A DNA stretch of 64,000 nucleotides, taken from positions 186,001-250,000 of the forward strand of contig MPMR01000002.1 in the NCBI GenBank assembly GCA_002238605.1, written 5' to 3'. The position numbers and the translations under genes are program-made. Each line of letters starts with the position of its first letter. Position 1 is the first letter of the stretch. Under the pieces are notes generated by a model. That model saw only the letters and a list, made by a program, of their open reading frames with translations, was not told where the DNA came from and searched no databases. The stretch comes from BD2-11 clade cluster bacterium bin43 (GTDB taxonomy: Bacteria; Gemmatimonadota; Gemmatimonadetes; Longimicrobiales; Gaopeijiaceae). This document shows, one piece after another, positions 34,601 through 42,034 of this stretch.

Positions 34601-35503
34601 CTACGCGGGCTGAATGGATGGAAAGCTCGAAAGCGTGCTCGTCAGATGGACCTGTCCGGCCCCCGCCATCCGATCAATGCGGCGGCGGGCGCGGGCGGCA
34701 GCCTCGGCGCCCCGGTCGACCGCGAAGGTCGGGCTGCCGCTGCCCGACATGAGCGTCGGGAGGGGGGATGTTGCCCGCAACGACATCACCGTTTCCCGGA
34801 GGTCGGGGCGGGCGGCGAAGATGGGCCCCTCGAAGTCGTTGTGGGCCATCCCGGCCACGGTCGCCCAATCCCGGCAGCGGGCCGGGGTGAGAGGCACCGG
34901 CTTCCGGTCGGAGAGCCCCTCCGCCCCTCCACCCCTCCCCCGGGCGAGCAGGCTGTACGCCCAGGCCGTCGCCACCCCCTCCGGCGACCCCACCAACAGC
35001 ACCGGCCGGGAGGGTAGCGGGGGCAGCGGCGTGAGGTGGTCGCCGCGGCCGCCACCCAGTGCGAGCGGCGACGGCGACAGGAAGAAGGGGACGTCGGCGC
35101 CGAGGCCGCGCGCCACCTCGGTGAGCGCGGCGACGCCGGCGGGAGGCTGGAACAGCTCGTCCAGGCAGCGGAGCGTCGCCGCCGCGTCCGACGAGCCGCC
35201 CCCCAGCCCGCCACCGACCGGAATGCGCTTCTGCAGCCGGATGGCCACCCCGCCCCGCTCGTCCCGCGCGTCCAGGTAGGCCCGCGCCGCGCGGTACACC
35301 AGGTTGTCGCGCGGGTCGCCCAGGTCGGCGCCCGTGACCTCGACGGCGATCCCGGCCGCGGCGCGCTCCATCCGCAGGCGGTCGCACAAGCCGACCGCCG
35401 CGAAGAGCGTGTCGACGTTGTGGTATCCGTCGGCGCGGCGCGCGCCCACGCGCAGGACGAGATTGACCTTGGCCGGAGCCTCGACCACGACCGCGCGCTT
35501 CAC
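34601..35503 (-). CDS. ispE: 4-diphosphocytidyl-2-C-methyl-D-erythritol kinase
   Basis: 300 aa from the GTG at 35503, preceded by GGAGGG at 9 nt. This start begins the family pattern VVVEAPAKVNLVLRVGARRADGYH. The GHMP-kinase ATP loop is RIPVGGGLGGGSSDAAATLR, and LGADVPFFL and MSGSGSPTF complete the fold. It phosphorylates CDP-ME in the non-mevalonate isoprenoid route. The open frame extends to 36031, but that part is a low-complexity Gly/Arg run overlapping another gene and is not part of the protein. A tRNA-Gln gene follows downstream. Confidence 0.94.
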   Translation of the reverse strand: MKRAVVVEAPAKVNLVLRVGARRADGYHNVDTLFAAVGLCDRLRMERAAAGIAVEVTGADLGDPRDNLVYRAARAYLDARDERGGVAIRLQKRIPVGGGLGGGSSDAAATLRCLDELFQPPAGVAALTEVARGLGADVPFFLSPSPLALGGGRGDHLTPLPPLPSRPVLLVGSPEGVATAWAYSLLARGRGGGAEGLSDRKPVPLTPARCRDWATVAGMAHNDFEGPIFAARPDLRETVMSLRATSPLPTLMSGSGSPTFAVDRGAEAAARARRRIDRMAGAGQVHLTSTLSSFPSIQPA

Positions 35504-35652
35504 CGCGCCCGGCCCTCCGCGCCAAGCGCCGGGACCGCGCCCGCGACCCGCACCGAGACCACGCCCCCACCCAGGATCGAGACCGAGACCGGCGTCGCGA
35601 CCAGGACCGATCGCGCCCGCGCCCGGCACGGACAACTCGACGGAACCATCGA
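35504..35652. repeat. Low-complexity GACC/GAGACC-rich spacer
   Basis: The gap between ispE and the next upstream gene contains an irregular array of 6-7-bp units such as CGAGACC, CGCGACC and CAGGACCGA between about 35530 and 35615. It reads as Gly/Arg-rich in one frame. It is probably slippage-generated filler and may form part of the ispE leader. Confidence 0.4.
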
Positions 35653-36705
35653 TCACGCCCGGGAAGGCTGCCGGCGCCCCCGCCGCGTCGCCTCTTCCCC
35701 GCCCTTCCTCGCAGGCACCATCTCCCGGAACGAAAACCCCATGCGCCAGAAAAACCAGAGCCCGATCGCGGTCACCGGAATGAAGGTCGTGATGTGGTAT
35801 CCCGCGGCGAACGCGAGCGCCGGGTTCTCGCCGACTCCGAGGACGTCGACAAGCGCCACCCGCACCGCGGCCTCGAACGGGCCGAAGAAGCCCGGTGCCG
35901 AAGGGAGCGCGACCGCCAGCGCGGTAATCCCGTTCAGGAAGAGCGCTTCCGCGTACCCCGCATCGATGCCGAACGCGGCGAACCCAAGCCAGAACGAGGC
36001 CGAATGCCAGAGCCAGAAAACGAGGCTCCACCCCGCCGCGCGCACCACCAGCATGGGACTGCGAAGCGCACCCAGCCCCTCGATAAGCCCGTCCAGAATG
36101 AGCAGCGTCCTCTCCCCCGCCGCGCCCGGCAGACGGGACGCAAGCCGCCGGCCGATCGCCCGCGCCCAGTCCGGACGCGCGAGCACCAGCACGACGACCA
36201 GCACGACGATCGCGAGCACGGCCAGGAACCCGGCGACCGCTCCCCGGACGATGTTGCCCGCAAGCTCCGAGTCGGCGCGAAACCCCGGCAGCGACAGCGA
36301 GACCACCAGCAGCGCCACAACCGTCACGCCATCAAAGAGGCGTTCCACGGCGAGGGAGGCCAGGCACGCGGAGGTGCGCAGCTTCTCCATGCGCGCGAGC
36401 GACCAGGCCCTGGCGAACTCGCCGGCCCGAGCGGGCAGCAGGTTGTTGACCATGAAGCCGATGGAGGTGGCGGCGAAGCGCGGGCGCAGGCCGGTCTGCG
36501 GGCGGAGCGGGGCGAGCAGCACTTTCCATCTCATGGCGCGCAACAGGTAGCCTGCGGTCGCGACGAACACCGACGCGAGCAGCCACCAAGGGTCGGCGGC
36601 CGCCACCTCGGCGGCGATGGCGCCCAGGTCCTCGCCGCGGAACACCCACCACAGCAGCAGGACGCTGATGGAAAGCCCGATGACGGACTTCCAGGACGAT
36701 GTCAC
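35653..36705 (-). CDS. Lysylphosphatidylglycerol synthase TM-region / flippase-like (UPF0104) membrane protein
   Basis: 350 aa with about eight transmembrane helices. The pattern VLLLWWVFRGEDLGAI near the N-terminus, then YLLRAMRWKVLLAPLRP and FMVNNLLPARAGEFARAW, is the standard core of the LPG_synthase_TM family, which includes AglD-like and MprF flippase domains. The probable role is lipid or lipid-linked sugar translocation; the substrate is unknown. It lies 10 bp downstream of pdxJ and ends with a basic tail. Confidence 0.85.
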   Translation of the reverse strand: MTSSWKSVIGLSISVLLLWWVFRGEDLGAIAAEVAAADPWWLLASVFVATAGYLLRAMRWKVLLAPLRPQTGLRPRFAATSIGFMVNNLLPARAGEFARAWSLARMEKLRTSACLASLAVERLFDGVTVVALLVVSLSLPGFRADSELAGNIVRGAVAGFLAVLAIVVLVVVLVLARPDWARAIGRRLASRLPGAAGERTLLILDGLIEGLGALRSPMLVVRAAGWSLVFWLWHSASFWLGFAAFGIDAGYAEALFLNGITALAVALPSAPGFFGPFEAAVRVALVDVLGVGENPALAFAAGYHITTFIPVTAIGLWFFWRMGFSFREMVPARKGGEEATRRGRRQPSRA

Positions 36706-36715
36706 GAGCGAGACC

Positions 36716-37480
36716 TCAGAAGCCGATGGGAGGCAGCCAGCCCTCGGCGCTCATCATCCCGGGAGCGCGCCGGATAATCTCCTTCATCTCCCGCACCGCA
36801 CGCTCGAGCCCCACCAGCACCGCGCGCGAGATGATGCTGTGGCCGATGTTGAGTTCCTCGATCTCGCCGACCGCGGCCACCGGGATCACGTTCTCGTAGG
36901 TGAGCCCGTGCCCGGCATGTACCGCCAATCCGGCTTCCCGCCCCGCGCGCGCCGCCGACACCAGGCGACCCAGCTGGGCGGGACGGCCGTCCAGGTCCGC
37001 CAGCGCGTACTCTCCGGTGTGCAGTTCCACGGCGTCGGCGCCCAGCTCCGCGCTTGCTTCGATCGCGTCCTTGTCCGGGTTGATGAAGAGCGACGTCCGG
37101 ACCCCGGCGTCGGCGAGGCGAGCGAGCGCATCGCGCATGGCGGCGCGCACTTCCGCCGAACCGAGGGCCAGTCCCCCCTCGGTGGTGACCTCCTCGCGGC
37201 GCTCGGGCACGAGCGTAGCCTGCATCGGCGCGAGCTCGCATGCCAGCCCCAGAATGTCGGGCGCAGTCGCCAGCTCGAGATTGATCCCGGTACGGGCCGT
37301 CTCCATGAGCAGCCGGACATCCCGGTCACTGATGTGGCGCCGGTCCTCGCGCAGGTGCACGGTGATCCCGTCGGCGCCTCCCAACTCGGTCAGTACCGCC
37401 GCGCGCACGGGATCGGGTTCATCGGTCCGGCGTGCCTGCCGGACGGTGGCGACGTGATCGATGTTGACGTAGAAGCGCAT
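36716..37480 (-). CDS. pdxJ: Pyridoxine 5'-phosphate synthase
   Basis: 254 aa from the ATG at 37480 ([17 protein letters not shown]), with GAGG 6 nt upstream; a TTG at 37492 overlapping the hflX stop is the alternative. Family motifs: [54 protein letters not shown] and [10 protein letters not shown]. The enzyme condenses 1-deoxyxylulose 5-phosphate with 3-amino-2-oxopropyl phosphate in the DXP-dependent vitamin B6 route. No other pdx gene is nearby. Confidence 0.95.
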   Translation of the reverse strand: MRFYVNIDHVATVRQARRTDEPDPVRAAVLTELGGADGITVHLREDRRHISDRDVRLLMETARTGINLELATAPDILGLACELAPMQATLVPERREEVTTEGGLALGSAEVRAAMRDALARLADAGVRTSLFINPDKDAIEASAELGADAVELHTGEYALADLDGRPAQLGRLVSAARAGREAGLAVHAGHGLTYENVIPVAAVGEIEELNIGHSIISRAVLVGLERAVREMKEIIRRAPGMMSAEGWLPPIGF

Positions 37481-37488
37481 GGCGTGCC

Positions 37489-38754
37489 TCAACCGGATGA
37501 AGGAATGACGTCCTCGGACACCCCCTGAGCGGCGACCTCCAGGATCTCGATCCCGCGGGCCTGGAGGCGGCCCAGGGCCGACGCGGGAAGCCGCGCCGTG
37601 ACCGTGAGCGCCGAGTCGTCTCGCATGGTCTTCACAACCTCACCCTCGCGATAGAGCGCTGCAAGCGTGCCCCCGTCCGTCACCTTGAGCACCACCTGCA
37701 CGCTGTGCAGCGCTGCCCGAATCCGAGCCAGAAGCACGTTTCGCAGCCGATCGAGCGTCTTCGGCCGGAAGGCCGAGAGGAAGACGGAAGGGGTATGCTC
37801 GCGACCTCGCACGCGCTCCCTGAGCACCTCCTCCTCGGCGTGGGTGACGAGGTCGGTCTTGTTGAACACGAGCACGCGGGGCGCGTCCAGGAGTTCGAGC
37901 TCCTCCAGCACCTCGTGCACGACGGCGAGCCGGCCTTCCCAGTCGGGCTCCGAAGCATCCACCACGTGCAGGATCAGATCCGCTTCCCGCGCCTCCTCGA
38001 GCGTCGACCGGAACGACGCGATGAGGTCGTGCGGGAGCTTGCGGATGAAGCCCACCGTGTCCGTGAGCAGCGCCTGGTGCGCCTCTCCCAGGGACACCAC
38101 GCGGGTGGCGGAATCGAGGGTGGCGAAGAGCCGGTCCTCCACCAGCAGGTCGGCGCCCGAGAGCGCCTTGAGGAGCGACGATTTGCCGGCGTTGGTGTAC
38201 CCGACAAGCGCCGCGCGGAAGGAGTTCGCCCGTCCCTTGCGCTGGGTGGCCCGCGACCGGGCGACCGCTTCCAGCTTGTGCTTCAGTTCCGCAATCCGGG
38301 TGCCGATCAGGCGCCGGTCGGTCTCGAGCTGGGTCTCGCCCGGCCCCCTGAGCCCGATCCCGCCCCGGATGCGCGAAAGGTGGCTCCACATGCGCTTCAG
38401 GCGTGGCAGCAGGTACTCGAGCTGCGCAAGCTCGACCTGCATGCGGGCTTCCCGGGTGCGCGCGCGGGTGGCGAAGATATCCAGGATGAGCTCGGCGCGG
38501 TCCATCACCCGGATCCCCAGGAAGTCCTCCAGATGGCGGGCCTGATCCGGCTTCAGCTCATCGTCGAAGATGACCAGGTCGGCCTTCGAGGCGCGCGCCG
38601 TCGAGCGCAGTTCGCGGACCTTCCCCTTGCCGACGTAGAAGCGAGGATGGGGACTGCGGATGCGCTGCTGCACCGTCCCCACGACATCCGCCCCGGCGGT
38701 ATCCGCCAGGCGGGCGAGCTCCTCGAGGTGCTCACGCGCGGTGGCCTCGTGCAT
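37489..38754 (-). CDS. hflX: GTPase HflX (start probably further upstream)
   Basis: 421 aa from the only in-frame ATG, but the conserved family N-terminus lies above it. The codons before the ATG read IPERFIDNRPAIDRAILVG and match the HflX start; they are preceded by a perfect AAGGAGGT at 38833-38840 and the codon ATC at 38824-38826 six nt later. No ATG, GTG or TTG exists in that frame between there and rarA, so initiation at ATC (445 aa) is plausible. Motifs: [18 protein letters not shown], the G1 loop [14 protein letters not shown] (G3) and NKTD (G4). HflX splits or rescues stalled ribosomes. The start of pdxJ follows 8 nt after the stop. Confidence 0.92.
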   Translation of the reverse strand: MHEATAREHLEELARLADTAGADVVGTVQQRIRSPHPRFYVGKGKVRELRSTARASKADLVIFDDELKPDQARHLEDFLGIRVMDRAELILDIFATRARTREARMQVELAQLEYLLPRLKRMWSHLSRIRGGIGLRGPGETQLETDRRLIGTRIAELKHKLEAVARSRATQRKGRANSFRAALVGYTNAGKSSLLKALSGADLLVEDRLFATLDSATRVVSLGEAHQALLTDTVGFIRKLPHDLIASFRSTLEEAREADLILHVVDASEPDWEGRLAVVHEVLEELELLDAPRVLVFNKTDLVTHAEEEVLRERVRGREHTPSVFLSAFRPKTLDRLRNVLLARIRAALHSVQVVLKVTDGGTLAALYREGEVVKTMRDDSALTVTARLPASALGRLQARGIEILEVAAQGVSEDVIPSSG

Positions 38755-38832
38755 GCGTCCCCGCGGTGCCCCGACCAGGATCGCGCGATCGATGGCGGGC
38801 CGGTTGTCGATGAATCGCTCAGGGATTGCGGT

Positions 38833-38840
38833 ACCTCCTT
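38833..38840 (-). promoter_or_regulatory. Perfect Shine-Dalgarno of hflX before an ATC codon
   Basis: AAGGAGGT on the minus strand is fully complementary to the 16S rRNA tail. The only codon at normal distance in the hflX frame is ATC (38824-38826). Either ATC is used as a rare start, or a base error hides an ATG here. Confidence 0.6.
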
Positions 38841-38931
38841 GCGTGGCGAGCCGGTTCGAGCTCGTTCCGTCTGCCTCCGCAAGCGTCGGGACGGGTCGCG
38901 GACGTGGCAGGTTCAGGCATCCGGGTTTCGC

Positions 38932-40377
38932 TTACGTTTGGGCGCCCGGGCGCGGTTTCGAGATGCTTCCATCCCCTTCCGATGCGGCCTGGACGCGCAG
39001 GGTCCGGAAGCGTTCGAGCCTGGCCGCGATATCGTGTTCCTCTCCCGCCGCGCCAGGGGCGTAGAAGCGCCTCCCCTCGAGTTCGGCCGGCAGGTAGCTC
39101 TGGGCGGCGACGCCGTCCGGCGCATCCGGATCGTACTGATACCCGGCGCCATAACCCAGCTGCTTCATCATGTCGGTAGGCGCGTTGCGGAGATGCAGCG
39201 GCACCGGCGCGCCCGGCGTCTGCCGCGCCGCCCGTCCGGCATCGAGCCACGCCCGATAGAGCCGATTCGACTTGGGCGCCGAGGCCAGATACACCACGAC
39301 TTCGGCGAGGGCCAGCTCCCCTTCGGGAGAGCCCAGGAAATGAAAGGCCTCACGTCCGGCCAGCGCGACCGCCAGCGCCCGAGGATGCGCCAGCCCGATG
39401 TCCTCGGAAGCCATGCGCACCAGTCTCCGCGCGATGTAGCGCGGGTCCTGCCCTCCCTGGAGCATGCGCGCGAGCCAGTAGAGGGCGGCGTCGGGATCGC
39501 TGCCGCGCACCGCCTTGTGCAGCGCCGAGATGGTATTGTAGTGCTCCTCGCCGGCCTTGTCGAAGTGCGAAAAGCGGTGCTGGGCCGCCTGCCGCGCGTG
39601 CTCCAGGGTTATGGCGCGTTCCGGACCGGCCAGTTCGCTCGCCCGCTCCAGCACCCCGAGCGCGCGTCGCGCATCTCCGTCGGCGCGTCCGGCGATCCAG
39701 TCGAGCACACCCGCGCCGGCGCCGTCCCGCGATCGTCCCAGACCCCGCTCGCCATCCTCCAGCGCCCGTCCGAGGATGCCCGCAAGCTCATCCGCCGAAA
39801 GTGGTTCCAGGACAAACACCGGAGCCCGTGACAGCAGCGGCCGGATGACCTCGAAACTGGGGTTCTCGGTGGTGGCGCCGACCAGAACCACGATCCCCTC
39901 CTCGACATAGGGGAGGAACGCGTCCTGCTGCGCCTTGTTGAAGCGGTGAATCTCGTCGCAGAAGAGGATCGTTCCGCGGCCGCTCGCGGCGATGCGCTCC
40001 CGGGCCTCCGCGATGATCGCGCGGACGCGCGCAACCCCCTCCGTCACCGCCGAGAACGCGACGAAGGCCGCATCGCCGCGGTGGGCCAGGAGCCGCGCCA
40101 GCGTGGTCTTGCCGCTTCCCGGGGGGCCCCAGAGGATCAGGCTCGAGAGAGCGCCCCCTTCGAGCATCCGCCTGAGCGGGCCGCCGTCTTCCAGAAGTCG
40201 GGCCTGTCCCGCGAACTCGGCGAGGGTGCGCGGGCGCATGCGGGCCGCGAGCGGAGCCCCGGCGCCGTGGGAGGACGCCTGCTCGACATGGACGCCGGCC
40301 GCCGCCCGGCGCGCTCGGTCCGATCTGCCGGAGTGGCCTTCGGCTCCGACATCCCCGAAGAGCGTGGGCTCGTTCAC
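38932..40377 (-). CDS. rarA: Replication-associated recombination protein A (AAA ATPase)
   Basis: 481 aa from a GTG overlapping the stop of the nucleotidyltransferase gene (GTGA). After a non-conserved 45-residue lead comes PLAARMRPRTLAEFAGQ, Walker A GPPGSGKTT, Walker B LFCDEIHRFNKAQQD, sensor ATTENPSFEV and the C-terminal MgsA domain (GSDPDAALYWLARML). RarA/MgsA tetramers act at stalled forks and resemble clamp-loader ATPases. The conserved core is complete. Confidence 0.94.
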   Translation of the reverse strand: MNEPTLFGDVGAEGHSGRSDRARRAAAGVHVEQASSHGAGAPLAARMRPRTLAEFAGQARLLEDGGPLRRMLEGGALSSLILWGPPGSGKTTLARLLAHRGDAAFVAFSAVTEGVARVRAIIAEARERIAASGRGTILFCDEIHRFNKAQQDAFLPYVEEGIVVLVGATTENPSFEVIRPLLSRAPVFVLEPLSADELAGILGRALEDGERGLGRSRDGAGAGVLDWIAGRADGDARRALGVLERASELAGPERAITLEHARQAAQHRFSHFDKAGEEHYNTISALHKAVRGSDPDAALYWLARMLQGGQDPRYIARRLVRMASEDIGLAHPRALAVALAGREAFHFLGSPEGELALAEVVVYLASAPKSNRLYRAWLDAGRAARQTPGAPVPLHLRNAPTDMMKQLGYGAGYQYDPDAPDGVAAQSYLPAELEGRRFYAPGAAGEEHDIAARLERFRTLRVQAASEGDGSISKPRPGAQT

Positions 40378-41744
40378 GCGGGCCTCCGCGGGCCGCCCGA
40401 TGCCTGCGCGCGGGCATCGATGTAGAGCCGGGCGCGCCGCGTCAGAATCGAACGACGATTCAGCGCGGGATCATCCAGAACCAGATCGAGGAGATGAGCG
40501 AGCACGGCGCCGAAGCCGGGACCGGGCCGCATGCCCATCTCGATGAGATCGTGCCCGCTCAGAGCCAGGTCCGCCACCGTGAGCGGAGGATCCTTCGCCA
40601 ATTCCGCCCTGACCGCCTTCCAGCCGGACTGCACGGCGCTCTCCGGGCTCGGCGTCCCCCGAGCGGCCTCCAGGCGCGCACGGGCGATCCAGATGCGGAA
40701 CAGGTGGTGGCGGTCGACACGGCGGGTTTGGCGAAGCCAGCGTCGCAATGCCGGCCCGGAGCCGGTTTCGGGACCGGCTGCGAGCGCGCGCACCAGGGCG
40801 CTCACGCCCTCGACGTCGGCGCGCGAATAGCGCAGCCGCTCCATCAGCTCGGCCGCGCGCATGCGGGCGCGCTCCTCTGGACGAAGCTCCTCGCCGACCC
40901 CCCGTGAGGGTATGCCGATCCCGCCCAGGAGACACGCCAGACGAGCCAGCGGATAGCTCCTCGAGATGATGTCCACGGTGAGCAGGGCGACGCCCCATGA
41001 ATCGGGCTGCCCGTCCTCCTGTCGGCTCAGGCATCGCGCCAGCGCCGGATAGAGCACCGGGAGCACGCCTGCCGCGGCGTACAGAGAGAGGGCGCGCGAG
41101 GGTCTCGCGCAGCCGAGGATCTTCGCCAGCTCCTCCCGCACGCGCTCCGGAGAGAGGTCGGCCAGATGCCGCCGGTGCTCGCACAGGGCCGCCCAGGTGT
41201 TCGGCTCGATGGCGAGGGCAAAGCGCCCGGCGAAGCGCAGCGCGCGCAGGATGCGCAGGAAATCCTCGGCGAAGCGTGTCCGGGCATCTCCGACCGTGCG
41301 CAGGGTGCCGGCGGCGAGGTCGTCCATGCCCCCGAAGGGATCGCGCAGCTCTCGGCGCAGGGGGTGCCAGGCGATGGCGTTGATGGTGAAGTCCCGCCGC
41401 GCCAGGTCCTCGTCGATGTCGTCGGCGAACTCCACGGTGGCTCTGCGCCCGAACGTCTCCACGTCGCGCCGGAAGGTGGTGACCTCGTACATGCCTTGCC
41501 GGGTGAGAACCCCCATGGTCCCGTGTTCGACCCCGATCGGAACCACCCTTCCGAACACCGTCCTCATCTGTTCGGGCCGCGCGCGCGTGGCCAGGTCCCA
41601 ATCGCCATCCCTGGCGGGCCGTCCAACCAGCGCGTCCCGTACAATGCCCCCGACCGCCCACGTCTCGAAGCCGGCCCGCTCGAGTTTCCGAATCACCCAG
41701 CGGACGGAGTCGGGGGCGGCTGGCGGTTCCCTCGTGTCCGTCAC
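40374..41744 (-). CDS. cca: tRNA nucleotidyltransferase / poly(A) polymerase family protein
   Basis: 456 aa from a GTG start that overlaps the small gene upstream (GTGA). Class II nucleotidyltransferase signatures: WAVGGIVRDALVGR, the metal-binding DGDWDLAT, RRDFTINAIAWH, DPFGGMDDL and RFAEDFLRILRALRFAGRF. The C-terminal 200 residues are helical and lack an obvious HD phosphohydrolase motif. It either adds CCA to tRNAs or polyadenylates RNA; the two cannot be separated reliably by eye. The encoded tRNA-Gln here lacks CCA, so a CCA-adding enzyme is needed. It is coupled to alaS and rarA. Confidence 0.88.
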   Translation of the reverse strand: MTDTREPPAAPDSVRWVIRKLERAGFETWAVGGIVRDALVGRPARDGDWDLATRARPEQMRTVFGRVVPIGVEHGTMGVLTRQGMYEVTTFRRDVETFGRRATVEFADDIDEDLARRDFTINAIAWHPLRRELRDPFGGMDDLAAGTLRTVGDARTRFAEDFLRILRALRFAGRFALAIEPNTWAALCEHRRHLADLSPERVREELAKILGCARPSRALSLYAAAGVLPVLYPALARCLSRQEDGQPDSWGVALLTVDIISRSYPLARLACLLGGIGIPSRGVGEELRPEERARMRAAELMERLRYSRADVEGVSALVRALAAGPETGSGPALRRWLRQTRRVDRHHLFRIWIARARLEAARGTPSPESAVQSGWKAVRAELAKDPPLTVADLALSGHDLIEMGMRPGPGFGAVLAHLLDLVLDDPALNRRSILTRRARLYIDARAQASGGPRRPA

Positions 41745-42034
41745 CGCCAGGCAGCCGCGCAGCGATCCAGAATCAGGTGTAGCCCGGAGGCGACATCGGG
41801 TTCATCGACGGCGGCTTCGCAGGCGTAGGTCAGAAACGCGTCGGCCGCCAGGAGCTGAAAGGCCGCGTGTCGGTCGAGCCGCCGGGACACCTCGGCGCGG
41901 TCGAGCGCAACGATCCCGAGTTCCGCGAGCCCGGCGACCGAAAGGAGAAGGTCATCGTCGACCGCGAGCCACTCTTTCAACCCGTTCGGTACGGCCGGGC
42001 GGCGCGCATCGAGCCAGGTGCCGAGCGCCGTCAC
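41741..42034 (-). CDS. Small protein of unknown function between alaS and cca
   Basis: 97 aa, helical and rather hydrophobic, rich in Ala, Leu and Asp. It has GTGA overlaps at both ends, with alaS upstream and the nucleotidyltransferase downstream, so it is translated as part of this chain and is not a shadow frame. It contains no cysteine pair, signal peptide or known motif apart from DAFLTYACEAA. Its position suggests a tRNA-related role, but nothing in the sequence proves it. Confidence 0.6.
   Translation of the reverse strand: MTALGTWLDARRPAVPNGLKEWLAVDDDLLLSVAGLAELGIVALDRAEVSRRLDRHAAFQLLAADAFLTYACEAAVDEPDVASGLHLILDRCAAAWR

Noticed and set aside
35504-36031. N-terminal extension of ispE upstream of 35503
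   Set aside because: It is Gly/Arg low complexity, overlaps the flippase-like gene and precedes the canonical IspE start, which has its own Shine-Dalgarno.
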